Positions 1-8,512 of a stretch of 16,201 nucleotides of DNA are shown one piece after another (positions within the stretch are counted from its first letter, which is position 1; every line of letters begins with the position of its first letter). The DNA is taken from positions 52,367-68,567 of the forward strand of contig DBQN01000065.1 in assembly GCA_002305255.1 (NCBI GenBank), given 5' to 3'. Both the position numbers and the translations under genes were made by a program. This DNA is from Firmicutes bacterium UBA1393. Lineage in GTDB: Bacteria; Bacillota; DTU025. The notes beneath the pieces were generated by a model that did not search any database, was not told where the DNA came from, and saw only the letters and a list, made by a program, of their open reading frames with translations.

Positions 1-2233
1 CGCCTGTGTTCAGCCCTGTCAGCGTCACTGAGTGCGACGTCGACATCGTGCTCGAACCCTGGCGGGCCATGCTGACACCTGACGCCCAGTACTCGACCCA
101 CTGGTCGGCCTGCTCGTCAGTGCGCCAGGTGATGTTCATCTGGTTCCAGCTGCCCGGCGTTGCCGTCACGCCGCTGATCACCGGCGGCGTGGTATCTACG
201 GGCTGCAGCCTGAAGCTCATGTCAGGGCTCTGGGCTCTGTTGCCCGCCGCATCCGTCGAGATCACGCGGTAATAGTACGTGGCCGAGGTCGACAGACCGC
301 TCAGCGTGACTGTGTGGCTCGTAGCCATCTCAGCCTGGCCGGCCCTGTTCACCTGAGTGCCTGCTGTCCAGTACTCCACGTAGCTATCGGAAGGTTCATC
401 CGTGGTCCAGGTGATGCGGGCGCCTCCCCAGTAGTCAGGCACAGCCTGCACACTGGAGATCACCGGAGGCCTGGTGTCACTGGGTGCGACATACGTAGAG
501 GCCTCCACCTGGGTATGGTTTCCGGCACCATCGACCACTGAGAAGTAGACTCTGCCCGTTGCCGGGTAGGTCGTGGGAATCGTTATGCCGAACTTCGGGC
601 CTCTCCAGTCAAACCACTGCCACTCCTGCTGATCGTAGGAGAGCCAGAAGCCCTTGATGCCCGAGGCATCACTCGCTGAGAGTTCCACCGCGTACCGATT
701 GCCGTAAGACGCCGTCAGGCGCGCAGCGGCCGTCGGCGGAGTGGTATCAAGCACTATGGTGCCGGGCTCACCGGCGATGCCGAGGCCCAGGAAGCCGCGG
801 AACCTCATGTACACCGTCTTCTGCCCATCACCCGGGGTCAGCTCCCAGGCGAACTCCCCGTATTCGTTGGGCTTGGAGAACCAGGTGCTCCAGGTGCGGT
901 TGTCGTTGCTGAACCCCACCTGAGTGAGCTCGCCGTAAACGCCCAGCGTTACACTGGTGTTGTTTGTGGTTCTCGCTCCTCCATTGATGAGCACGCCCTC
1001 GAAGGGCTTCACGTAGGACGACTCTACGATGAGCGCCCTGGTCTGAACTCCGGAAGGAGCAATCGCCCCGGCCCCAGTCTCGCGCTCTATCCTGGTCTTG
1101 TATATGGACGCGATCCTGTTCTGGGGGTTGACTCCCAGCACATCGTTGACTGCTGTCAACGCGGCCTGCGCGTTACCCGAACGCCACATGGCTATCGCCA
1201 GCAACAGGTACTCATTGTCGTTGCCGTAGCGCGATAACCCTTCCACCGTCGGCCTGAGTGCGCTCACAGCCGCAGAACCGCCACCCGTAGAGATCAGGGC
1301 GGAACCGTGGCCTAGCACCGCCGACAGGAGCTCGGGGTTGGCCCTGGCCGCGAAAGACAGGTGCTGCGCCGCCAGCGCATGCTCACCGGCGAGCCTGAGA
1401 CTGCGTCCCAGAGCGTCTCTCGACAGAATAGACTCCGAGTCACGCGCCACTGCCTGCTGGTACGCGTCGGTAGCCTGCTGATGCTGCCCAGACGCCGTGT
1501 ATGCGTCGCCCAGGTACTTGAAGATGTACGCGGGTGCGTCAGCTCTGCCGGCAGCCGATACAAGCAGGGATATGGCCTGTTCCGGCCTGGACTGCTTCAG
1601 CTGTATCAAGGCGTACGCCCCGACCAGTGCGGGCAGGCCTCTGTCGCCGCTTGCGGCTGCCGCCCGATCTAGGACGGCCGTGGCGCCTGCATAGTCGGCG
1701 GCATCAGCCATGATGTTTGCCGCCAGCACTGCCGCGCCGACAGCGCTTGGATCATCATTCAGAGCGCGCTGTGCCAGATCTCTGGCAGCATCAGGCATGC
1801 CACTCGCCCAGCGAAGGTTGGCGGCCCGCAGGTATCCCTCGGTATAGCGAGGCCAGCCCTGAGCGGCTCTGGTGTATGCATCAACTGCACGCTCTACGTC
1901 TGCGTAGCCCTGATCCGTGAGAACGGGAAAACTCTGTTCCCTGGCGGCCGAAGTGTCTGACAGTAGCTCCATCCTATAGTTGAGTACCACCGACACTTTC
2001 GCCCTCATCTCAAGGCCCCTGCCCAGGCCGAACAGCGCGCGCGTATTAGAGGGTTCCATGCTCAGCGCCTGCTCGAACTGGAATATAGCATTGTCGGCCG
2101 CGCCTGCGGCCAGGTATTGCTCTCCTCTGGTGATGTAGTCACTTACGAACTGGGCCTGCGCTCCCGATGCAGCAAACGCCAGCAACAACACGGTCGCCGC
2201 CATCAATGGCAGCAATGCGAATCTTCGCTTCAA
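1..2233 (-). CDS. Secreted TPR and fibronectin type III repeat protein (3' end outside window)
   Basis: The reading frame is open from a TTG at 2233 to the left edge, about 744 codons with no stop, so the C-terminus is missing. A GAGGAGG ribosome site lies a few bases upstream of the TTG. Residues 1-27 are a typical signal peptide (KRR, a hydrophobic stretch, then AQA before Gln28). Residues about 30-380 are helical TPR-like repeats. Residues about 395-480 match a bacterial surface Ig-like module (FSNDNRTWSTWF, then GDGQKTVYMRFRG). A further beta domain spans about 495-580 (SDASGIKGFWLSYD, VDGAGN). Two fibronectin-III modules start at 586 and 679, each with DTxPPVIS and a conserved ITWxTDE...VEYW. 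I infer an exported envelope scaffold or binding protein. No enzyme motif is visible. It lies 92 bases downstream of asnS on the same strand. Confidence is high for the gene and architecture, low for function. Confidence 0.88.
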   Translation of the reverse strand, partial: MKRRFALLPLMAATVLLLAFAASGAQAQFVSDYITRGEQYLAAGAADNAIFQFEQALSMEPSNTRALFGLGRGLEMRAKVSVVLNYRMELLSDTSAAREQSFPVLTDQGYADVERAVDAYTRAAQGWPRYTEGYLRAANLRWASGMPDAARDLAQRALNDDPSAVGAAVLAANIMADAADYAGATAVLDRAAAASGDRGLPALVGAYALIQLKQSRPEQAISLLVSAAGRADAPAYIFKYLGDAYTASGQHQQATDAYQQAVARDSESILSRDALGRSLRLAGEHALAAQHLSFAARANPELLSAVLGHGSALISTGGGSAAVSALRPTVEGLSRYGNDNEYLLLAIAMWRSGNAQAALTAVNDVLGVNPQNRIASIYKTRIERETGAGAIAPSGVQTRALIVESSYVKPFEGVLINGGARTTNNTSVTLGVYGELTQVGFSNDNRTWSTWFSKPNEYGEFAWELTPGDGQKTVYMRFRGFLGLGIAGEPGTIVLDTTPPTAAARLTASYGNRYAVELSASDASGIKGFWLSYDQQEWQWFDWRGPKFGITIPTTYPATGRVYFSVVDGAGNHTQVEASTYVAPSDTRPPVISSVQAVPDYWGGARITWTTDEPSDSYVEYWTAGTQVNRAGQAEMATSHTVTLSGLSTSATYYYRVISTDAAGNRAQSPDMSFRLQPVDTTPPVISGVTATPGSWNQMNITWRTDEQADQWVEYWASGVSMARQGSSTMSTSHSVTLTGLNTG

Positions 2234-2283
2234 GCCTATCACCCTCCTCGGAATGTTCTGGCTATGCTATTAGACGGCACCGT

Positions 2284-2307
2284 GCACTGACGGTTCCTAC
2301 CGTGTGC
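2284..2307 (-). terminator. Small hairpin between asnS and the TPR gene
   Basis: GCAC-ACGGT and ACCGT-(CA)-GTGC form a 9-bp stem with a 2-base bulge and a 4-base loop, just after the asnS stop on the minus strand. There is no T-rich tail, so it may be an attenuator, an RNA-stability hairpin or a poor terminator. The downstream gene could still be co-transcribed with asnS. Confidence 0.3.
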
Positions 2308-2325
2308 CCCCAGAATTCCCTTGAC

Positions 2326-3618
2326 TCACGGGTAGATCCTGTTGAGTAGCCTCGGGAACGGGATCATCTCACGAATGTGCTCAGATCCGGTGATCCAGGC
2401 AACCGTTCGCTCTATGCCCATGCCGAAACCTGAATGCGGCACCGTTCCGTAACGGCGGAGATCCAGATACCAGTCGTAAGCCTCTGGAGCCATCTTGTGC
2501 TCCTTCATCCTCTGCTCCATCAAGGCCAGATCGTGAATGCGCTCACTGCCGCCGATGATCTCACCGTAACCCTCCGGGGCCAGCAGGTCGGCGCACTTAA
2601 CCACCTCGGGCCTGCCGGGCATGGGCTGCATGTAGAAGGCTTTCGCCTGCGTCGGGTAGTTCATGACGAACACCGGCTTGTTGAAGCCCTGGGAGATGGC
2701 CACTTCATGCGGGGCGCCGAAGTCATCGCCCCAGGTGAACTCGAAACCGGCGGCATGAAGCATGTCGACGGCCTCGTCATAGGTCACTCTAGGGAACGGG
2801 GGCTCGATGACCTCCAGTGCTGACAGGTCTCTCCCCAGCAAGGTCAACTCCTGCCGCCTGTTCTGCAGGCAGCTCTTGACGATGTGCGATACGAATTGCT
2901 CCTGGATCACCATGTTGTCGTCTTGATCGGCATACGCAACCTCGGGTTCGATCATCCAGAACTCGATCAGGTGACGCCTGGTCTTGGACTTCTCTGCCCG
3001 GAACGTCGGCCCGTAGACGTAGACCTTGCCGAACGCCATGGCAGCGGCCTCCGCGTAGAGCTGGCCACTCTGGCTGAGGTATGCCTTCTCACCAAAGTAG
3101 TCGGTTTCGAAGAGCGTGCTCGTGCCCTCACAAGCAGCCGGCGTGAGGATCGGAGCATCGACCTTCACAAACCCGTTTGAGCGAAGCCAGCCCTCTGCCG
3201 CTGCAATAACCTCGTTCCGCACCATCAGCGCAGCGTGTTGCCTCGGCCCGCGTATCCACAGATGCCTGTGATCAAGCAGGAAGTCGGCACCGTGCTCTTT
3301 CAGACTGATAGGATACTCCTGGGCAAGGGCCACAATCTCAATTCCAGTGAGCGTAAGCTCATACCCGCCCGATGCGCGTGCATCACGCCTTACGATGCCT
3401 GTGATTCTCAACGACGATTCCTGCGTCACAGTGTCGCACAGCTCGTACACTTCTGGAGCAAGCTCAGCCTTGACTGCAACGGCCTGCACGAACCCAGATC
3501 CGTCACGGATGATTAAGAACGAAATGCTTCCACTGGATCGCTTATTGTACAGCCATCCCTGTATCCCTACTTCCTCGCCCTCGTGGCGGCTGAGGTCGGC
3601 TATCCGAGTCACCTGCAA
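2326..3618 (-). CDS. asnS: Asparaginyl-tRNA synthetase
   Basis: Cytoplasmic class II synthetase that charges tRNA-Asn with asparagine. The 430-residue length is normal for the family. An N-terminal OB-fold anticodon-binding domain (about 1-100, with IRDGSGFVQAV) precedes the catalytic domain. Motif 2 starts at FRAEKSKTRRHLIEF (206-220) and motif 3 is GFGMGIERTVAWI (397-409). The NYP...KAFYM stretch near 320-330 and LAPEGYGEIIGGSER (346-360) are AsnRS-like rather than AspRS-like. I choose the TTG at 3618 because GGAGGTG stands six bases upstream and the predicted transcription start is near 3660. An in-frame ATG at 3657 would be nearly leaderless and lacks a ribosome site. No T-box sequence is seen in the leader. 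The gene appears monocistronic or linked to the TPR gene downstream. Confidence 0.95.
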   Translation of the reverse strand: MQVTRIADLSRHEGEEVGIQGWLYNKRSSGSISFLIIRDGSGFVQAVAVKAELAPEVYELCDTVTQESSLRITGIVRRDARASGGYELTLTGIEIVALAQEYPISLKEHGADFLLDHRHLWIRGPRQHAALMVRNEVIAAAEGWLRSNGFVKVDAPILTPAACEGTSTLFETDYFGEKAYLSQSGQLYAEAAAMAFGKVYVYGPTFRAEKSKTRRHLIEFWMIEPEVAYADQDDNMVIQEQFVSHIVKSCLQNRRQELTLLGRDLSALEVIEPPFPRVTYDEAVDMLHAAGFEFTWGDDFGAPHEVAISQGFNKPVFVMNYPTQAKAFYMQPMPGRPEVVKCADLLAPEGYGEIIGGSERIHDLALMEQRMKEHKMAPEAYDWYLDLRRYGTVPHSGFGMGIERTVAWITGSEHIREMIPFPRLLNRIYP

Positions 3619-3666
3619 CTGACGCACCTCCACGCATACAAAGCCCAATGCTCTCATGATATCCTA

Positions 3667-3695
3667 ATTATAATTGCCCTTACATAGATTCTCAA
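3667..3695 (-). promoter_or_regulatory. Sigma-A-type promoter of asnS
   Basis: On the minus strand TTGAGA (3690-3695) and a perfect TATAAT (3667-3672) are separated by exactly 17 bases. The start of transcription would fall near 3660. That leaves a leader of about 40 bases carrying the GGAGGTG site before the TTG start codon. Confidence 0.75.
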
Positions 3696-3777
3696 CCGCG
3701 CTGCCCTGTGGGTTGGGGTCGCCACATAGGACTCCCCATAGCCGCTCTTCGGCCAGTCGCCCGGCGTTGGTCGCTCG

Positions 3778-3813
3778 GGGAGCGCAGGGAGCACAGCGGG
3801 CACAGGGGGCACA
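3778..3813. repeat. Four tandem 9-bp repeats, consensus GGGRGCACA
   Basis: Units at 3778-3786 (GGGAGCGCA), 3787-3795 (GGGAGCACA), 3796-3804 (GCGGGCACA) and 3805-3813 (GGGGGCACA) lie head to tail in the noncoding stretch between the asnS promoter and the PEGA-gene terminator. Open frames reading through them (Cys/Ala/Pro-rich) have no homology-like features and are not called genes. The rest of this roughly 290-base gap holds only the promoter and terminator. Confidence 0.6.
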
Positions 3814-3868
3814 GAGCGCGGAGGCGGGGTTGGTCCCATCAGCCCTGCCATCCACCGCCACCATGCGA

Positions 3869-3900
3869 AAGGAGCCGGCAGCTCCGGCTGCCGGCTCCTT
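3869..3900 (-). terminator. Terminator of the aspS-guaB-PEGA operon
   Basis: AAGGAGCCGGCAG (3869-3881) pairs with CTGCCGGCTCCTT (3888-3900). One further C-G pair closes a 4-base loop, giving a perfect 14-bp stem. It begins 12 bases after the stop codon of the PEGA gene. Only TTT follows on the minus strand, so termination may be incomplete, but the stem strength and position support the call. Confidence 0.7.
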
Positions 3901-3911
3901 CTGTCGCGCTA

Positions 3912-5138
3912 TCAGTTGCCTACGTACCACACATCGACTCTCACCTTGACGCTGTCAAGGTACTGCAGTCCGAATATGGCGCCCGTCGTTGTGGAGAACT
4001 CCATTACTGTCAGCCTCACCCTGAACGGGTATTGGATCTTCTCGTAGGTGCGCCCGGGCCACGGGGCATCCGGTCCACTCGGAGCTATGCGGGCGAACTC
4101 CACAGGCCCAACGCCGTCGCTTCTCATGGTTGCCCGCACCTCTGTGAGCATCCCCAGAAGCGGGCTCCCGTCGACGGTCACGCTACCCGAGTACCCACGA
4201 TAGCTGAAGTTCTCGACGAACGGCCCGGTGCTCGGCCACTTAACGGTGAACTGACGGCTCACCAGGGCAACCTCTTGCACCGGCTGGGATCCTCCCGGCA
4301 CTCTCGACAGCACCGCGTGAAGAGGGTAGGTTCCGGTATTGCTCACGGTGATCTGCGAGGCATATGTGTAATAGCCCTGCTTAACCACGGTGATATCGTG
4401 GGTGCCGAACTCCACTCCGGTCACGGTCAGAGGGGTCGTGCCCCGATCTACCCCGTCAACGAACACCGTAGCTCCCGACGGCTGCGACGTCACATTGATC
4501 GTCCCGTAGCGATTCGGCTGCGGCGGCGTCACAGGTGGGTATGTGGGCGTACTCGGCCATGGGCTGAAACCACCGACTGTGAATGTGGTGTAGGCCGACG
4601 CCCAGTCGGATCCGAAAGTCGGCGTGACGGTTACCGACCTGAGTTCGAACATGAACTTCTCTGCCGAGATCGACACGTTAAGCTGAGGTCCGAACGTGCC
4701 CTGCTCGAGTGATCTGCGGATCCATTCCACATCCTTAATGGCCTTCGGCGTCGCGATCAGCACCAGCTGCTCTGTGCCTGCGGGCCCCCCGATGGTCAGG
4801 TTGTACCTCGAGTTGTCGGGCAGCGAGTAAGTGGTGTTGGCTCGCTTGTAGTTGTTCTCGGAGTAGATGTTCGGGTAGATCAGGCTGACGCTGCCCGTGG
4901 TATCGATGTCAAACAGGTACACGTAAGCGTTCTTGCTGACCTGGAAATGGGCAGTCAGCCTATCTCCCGGGTTATAGTTGCTCCTGTCAGTCCATAGCGA
5001 TGCCTGGAACGGCTGGTTGGGGTTGACTATGACGCTTCTGACATCGGCCTGAGCTGCCAGGCCGGATCCCCCCATGGCCGCAAAGGCCACAACCAGCGAC
5101 AAACCAAGTACCATTAGCGAGAAATACCTCTTGCGCAT
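3912..5138 (-). CDS. Secreted DUF4384 and PEGA domain protein
   Basis: A 408-residue exported protein. The ATG at 5138 has AAAGGAGG nine bases upstream. The frame extends to 5177 but without a ribosome site there. Residues 1-30 form a signal peptide (RKRYF, a hydrophobic core, then AAQA). Residues about 45-190 resemble DUF4384 (LWTDRSNYNPGDRLTAHFQV, then AYVYLFDIDTTGSVSLIYPN). A Pro-rich linker (193-208) leads to a PEGA repeat at 212-278 (INVTSQPSGATVFVDGVDRG, GTHDITVVKQGY). Residues 295-408 form an unrecognised beta-rich C-terminal domain. PEGA modules are widespread in surface proteins and are thought to mediate envelope binding; that role is inferred here. It lies 42 bases after guaB with no hairpin between, so it is probably co-transcribed with aspS and guaB, which is odd for a surface protein. 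Confidence 0.88.
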   Translation of the reverse strand: MRKRYFSLMVLGLSLVVAFAAMGGSGLAAQADVRSVIVNPNQPFQASLWTDRSNYNPGDRLTAHFQVSKNAYVYLFDIDTTGSVSLIYPNIYSENNYKRANTTYSLPDNSRYNLTIGGPAGTEQLVLIATPKAIKDVEWIRRSLEQGTFGPQLNVSISAEKFMFELRSVTVTPTFGSDWASAYTTFTVGGFSPWPSTPTYPPVTPPQPNRYGTINVTSQPSGATVFVDGVDRGTTPLTVTGVEFGTHDITVVKQGYYTYASQITVSNTGTYPLHAVLSRVPGGSQPVQEVALVSRQFTVKWPSTGPFVENFSYRGYSGSVTVDGSPLLGMLTEVRATMRSDGVGPVEFARIAPSGPDAPWPGRTYEKIQYPFRVRLTVMEFSTTTGAIFGLQYLDSVKVRVDVWYVGN

Positions 5139-5180
5139 TGTTGTTCTCCTCCTTTCACAGCCGGGTCGATGGTTCAATGA

Positions 5181-6659
5181 CTACGGCTGCTCACTATCCA
5201 CCCCCATCACTGAGTAGTTGGGGGCTTCTTTGGTTATCTCCACGTCATGCGGGTGGCTCTCGCGAACTCCCGCTCCCGTGATCCGTACGAATTGCGCCTT
5301 TTCAACGAGTTCAGAGAGGTTTGCGGCGCCCACATAACCCATGCCTGCCCTTACACCGCCGACGAGCTGGAACACGATGTCTCCCACTGAACCCTTGTAG
5401 GGGACGCGGCCCTCGATGCCCTCGGGAACAAGCTTCCTGGCTCCCTGCTGGAAGTAGCGATCACTCGAACCTGCCTGCATTGCCCCGAGTGATCCCATGC
5501 CACGATACACCTTGAAGGCCCTGCCTCTGTAGAGTATCGTCTCTCCGGGGCTCTCCTCAGACCCGGCTAGCAGCTGGCCCACCATTACGGCGGCGGCTCC
5601 GCCGGCCAGCGCCTTCGTGATGTCGCCAGAGTACTTGATCCCACCATCGGCTACAATGGTGATTCCTCTAGCTCGGGCGGCCTCGGCGCAGTCCATCACT
5701 GCGGAAAGCTGAGGCACTCCCACTCCGGCCACTACGCGCGTGGTGCAGATCGATCCGGGGCCGATACCCACCTTGACGCAATCGGCGCCTGCGTCGGCCA
5801 GTGCTTCCACCCCGGCTGCAGTCGCCACGTTGCCGGCCATCACCGGAAGCTTCGGGAAGGCTCTCTTGATGCGCTTCACCATCTCGATCACGCCGCGCGA
5901 ATGGCCGTGGGCGGTATCCACCACCACCATATCGACGCCGGCGTCGGTGAGCAGTCCAACCCTTTCAAGCGTGTCGGGGGTTACTCCCACGGCTGCCGCC
6001 GCACGCAGCCTGCCCTGCGCGTCTTTGGCTGCGTTCGGGTATTTCTGCGCCTTCTTGATGTCCTTGATGGTGATGAGGCCCTTCAGACGGAACTCCTCGT
6101 CTACCAGAGGCAGCTTCTCCACCTTGTGCCTCTTAAGGATCTCCACCGCTTCAGCCACGGTGGTGCCGACGGAGGCAGTCACAAGGCCTGTGCTCGTCAT
6201 CGCCTCAGATACAGGTTTTGAAAGATCGGTTTCGAACCTCAGATCGCGGTTAGTGAGGATTCCCACCAGAACGCCATCCTTGGTTATTGGGACGCCCGAG
6301 ATGTGATAACGTTCCATGATCGCCAAAGCCTCTCCCACAAGGGCTTCAGGCGGAAGAAACACGGGATCGACAATGATCCCGTGTTCTGAGCGTTTCACCT
6401 TATCTACCTCATCGGCCTGTGCCGCGGCACTCATGCTCTTGTGAATGACCCCGAGGCCACCCTCACGCGCCACCGCCACGGCCATCCGCGCCTCTGTGAC
6501 TGTGTCCATGGCCGACGACAGCAGCGGAGTGTTCAGAACTATCTCATCTGTGAGCCTGCTCGTGACATCCACTTCCGAGGGAAGCACCTCTGACATCCCT
6601 GGAACAAGCAGCACGTCATCGAATGTAAGCGCTTCGCGCTCGCGAATGCGGGTATTCAC
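5181..6659 (-). CDS. guaB: Inosine-5'-monophosphate dehydrogenase
   Basis: Oxidises IMP to XMP with NAD+, the committed step of GMP synthesis in the cytoplasm. The protein is 492 residues from a GTG at 6659, preceded by GGGAGG about ten bases upstream. The open frame extends 49 codons further, but that part overlaps the end of aspS and has no family similarity. ALTFDDVLLVPG (10-21) is the classic N-terminus. Two CBS domains occupy about 97-205. The catalytic loop GIGPGSICTTRVVAGVGVPQ carries Cys305. ADGGIKYSGD (338-347) forms the phosphate-binding region. The mobile flap around 405-422 (GIEGRVPYKG) carries the family's catalytic Arg and Tyr. It is the middle gene of an apparent aspS-guaB-PEGA operon, 28 bases after aspS. 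Confidence 0.97.
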   Translation of the reverse strand: MNTRIREREALTFDDVLLVPGMSEVLPSEVDVTSRLTDEIVLNTPLLSSAMDTVTEARMAVAVAREGGLGVIHKSMSAAAQADEVDKVKRSEHGIIVDPVFLPPEALVGEALAIMERYHISGVPITKDGVLVGILTNRDLRFETDLSKPVSEAMTSTGLVTASVGTTVAEAVEILKRHKVEKLPLVDEEFRLKGLITIKDIKKAQKYPNAAKDAQGRLRAAAAVGVTPDTLERVGLLTDAGVDMVVVDTAHGHSRGVIEMVKRIKRAFPKLPVMAGNVATAAGVEALADAGADCVKVGIGPGSICTTRVVAGVGVPQLSAVMDCAEAARARGITIVADGGIKYSGDITKALAGGAAAVMVGQLLAGSEESPGETILYRGRAFKVYRGMGSLGAMQAGSSDRYFQQGARKLVPEGIEGRVPYKGSVGDIVFQLVGGVRAGMGYVGAANLSELVEKAQFVRITGAGVRESHPHDVEITKEAPNYSVMGVDSEQP

Positions 6660-6687
6660 AGCACAACGTCCTCCCTCGAGATGGTGG

Positions 6688-8469
6688 CTACAGAGCCTTG
6701 CCATCGGGCCTGATATGAAGTTCCTTCCACTGAGCGGGTTCGATTTCGTTGGGACACGAATCCACAAGCGACACTCCGGCAGCGTTCTGCGGGAAGGCGA
6801 TGACATCTCTCAAGTTCTCAAGCCCGAGCATCACCGCAATGAGCCTGTCAAACCCGACCGCGAACCCCCCATGCACCGGGCCGCCGTACTCGTAAGCGTG
6901 CAGCAGGAAGCCGAACTTACGCTCAGCAGCCTCCTCATCGGCGCCAATGATCTTCAGCACCCGCTTCTGCAACTCAGGAGTGTTGATCCTGATGCTACCG
7001 CTGCCCAGCTCAGTGCCGTTGAGCACGAGGTCGTACAGACGTCCCTTGACGCTGCCCGTGTCGGTCTCAAGTACGGGGATGTCACTCAGCCTTGGCATCG
7101 TGAAGATGTGGTGCATCGCATCCCACTTGGCTGCTTCTTCGTTCCACTCAAACAGGGGGAACTCAGTTACCCAGAGGAACTTGTAGTCGCCTGGCTTGAT
7201 CAGCCCCAGCTTCCGACCGAGGGCCTTTCTAACCTGGCCAAGGGAGACTGCCGACACCGACGCCGAGCCCGCAGTGAACAGCAGCAGGTCGCCGTCGGCA
7301 GCACCGAGGCACTGCAGCAGCTGAGACTGGGCTTCAGCGCTTATGTGTCTCGCCGCGCTGCCCGTGAGGGCGCCACCTTCTACTTTGACAGCCACCAGGC
7401 CTTGAGCTCGATACACCTTTGCTAGTTCGGTGAGCTCATCTATCTCGCGACGCGTCATGCCGGCGCAGCCCGTTGCGACGATGGCCCTGACCTTCCCGCC
7501 TGCCGCGACCGCCGACGTGAACACGCCGAACTCGGTGGTGGCGGCAATATCGGTGACGTCCTGCAACTCCATGCCGAACCTCATGTCAGGCTTGTCCGAA
7601 CCGAAGCGCTCCATGGCCTCGTCGTACGACATCCGGAGAAATCTCTCTTCGCCCAGGTCGACACCGATGCCGGCTTTGAATGCTGCGCGAATCACCCTCT
7701 CCACGCAGGCATAGATGTCATCCTCGTCACAGTAGCTCATCTCGAGGTCTATCTGAGTGTGCACCAACTGCCTGTCGGCGCGCTGGTCTTCATCACGGAA
7801 GCACGGTGCAAGCTGGAAGTAGCGATCGAACCCGGCCACCATGAGCAACTGCTTGTACAGCTGCGGGCTCTGGGGGAGGGCGTAGAACATGCCTGGGAAG
7901 TTGCGGCTGGGCACGACAAAGTCGCGCGCTCCCTCCGGCGTGCTGCGAACGAACAATGGCGTTTGTATCTCGAGGAAGCCCTGGTCTGACAGGCAGTTGC
8001 GCACGGCCATCGCTGCCACGTGCCGCACCTGCAGGTTCCGCTGAAGGCTGGGCCGGCGCAGATCTATGTAGCGATATCTGAGCCTGGTCTCCTCATTCGC
8101 CAGTCTCTCATCCGATACTTCCACCGGGAGGACAGGCGCCGCACGCCCCAGGATCTCCACGGCCGATGCGATCACCTCGATGTCGCCGGTGGCCATCGCC
8201 GGGTTGCGCGCGCCCTCCGGTCGGAGCGCCACCTTGCCGGTGACCATGATCGAGCTCTCTCGAGGGATACTCAACGCGCCTGTGGCACTGTCGACGTCAC
8301 GGCCATCCGCGTCGGGCTGCAGCGCGACCTGAGTGGTTCCGTATCTATCCCTGAGGGTGATGAAAACAAGTCCTCCGTGGTCGCGCACTGATTGGGCCCA
8401 TCCGCACAGGATCACTTGCTTCCCCTCGTCAGACGCCCTCAGATCGCCACAGGTATGAGTGCGAAGCAC
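6688..8469 (-). CDS. aspS: Aspartyl-tRNA synthetase, bacterial type
   Basis: Cytoplasmic class II synthetase of 593 residues. The N-terminal OB-fold (about 1-105) starts like known AspRS (MLRTHTCGDL). Motif 2 (FRDEDQRADRQLVHTQIDLE) lies at 224-243, the bacterial GAD insertion at about 300-415 and motif 3 (GGFAVGFDRLIAVMLG) at 534-549. I place the start at the GTG at 8469, because GAGGTGA sits five bases upstream; the GTG at 8478 overlaps that ribosome site. His31 (VRDHGG) and Gly86 (RPEGARNP) fall at the two positions that, from memory of Pseudomonas aeruginosa work, favour relaxed recognition of tRNA-Asn, so the enzyme may be non-discriminating. It heads the operon with guaB and the PEGA gene and is divergent from the nitrilase cluster. 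Confidence 0.97.
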   Translation of the reverse strand: MLRTHTCGDLRASDEGKQVILCGWAQSVRDHGGLVFITLRDRYGTTQVALQPDADGRDVDSATGALSIPRESSIMVTGKVALRPEGARNPAMATGDIEVIASAVEILGRAAPVLPVEVSDERLANEETRLRYRYIDLRRPSLQRNLQVRHVAAMAVRNCLSDQGFLEIQTPLFVRSTPEGARDFVVPSRNFPGMFYALPQSPQLYKQLLMVAGFDRYFQLAPCFRDEDQRADRQLVHTQIDLEMSYCDEDDIYACVERVIRAAFKAGIGVDLGEERFLRMSYDEAMERFGSDKPDMRFGMELQDVTDIAATTEFGVFTSAVAAGGKVRAIVATGCAGMTRREIDELTELAKVYRAQGLVAVKVEGGALTGSAARHISAEAQSQLLQCLGAADGDLLLFTAGSASVSAVSLGQVRKALGRKLGLIKPGDYKFLWVTEFPLFEWNEEAAKWDAMHHIFTMPRLSDIPVLETDTGSVKGRLYDLVLNGTELGSGSIRINTPELQKRVLKIIGADEEAAERKFGFLLHAYEYGGPVHGGFAVGFDRLIAVMLGLENLRDVIAFPQNAAGVSLVDSCPNEIEPAQWKELHIRPDGKAL

Positions 8470-8512
8470 ATAACTCACCTCAGAATCTTGTAGACTGCGC
8501 TTGATTACACCA

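Noticed and set aside
3778..3813. CRISPR array
   Set aside because: The 9-base units are contiguous with no spacers and no cas genes are nearby.
3658..3868. Possible T-box riboswitch upstream of asnS
   Set aside because: No T-box consensus is present on the minus strand and the predicted transcript starts too close to the gene.
3708..4712. 334-codon plus-strand frame opposite the PEGA gene
   Set aside because: Arg/His-rich composition, no ribosome site and no domain. It is the antisense shadow of a well-supported secreted protein.
6445..7425. 326-codon plus-strand frame across guaB and aspS
   Set aside because: It spans the antisense of two unmistakable housekeeping genes and shows no protein-like motif.
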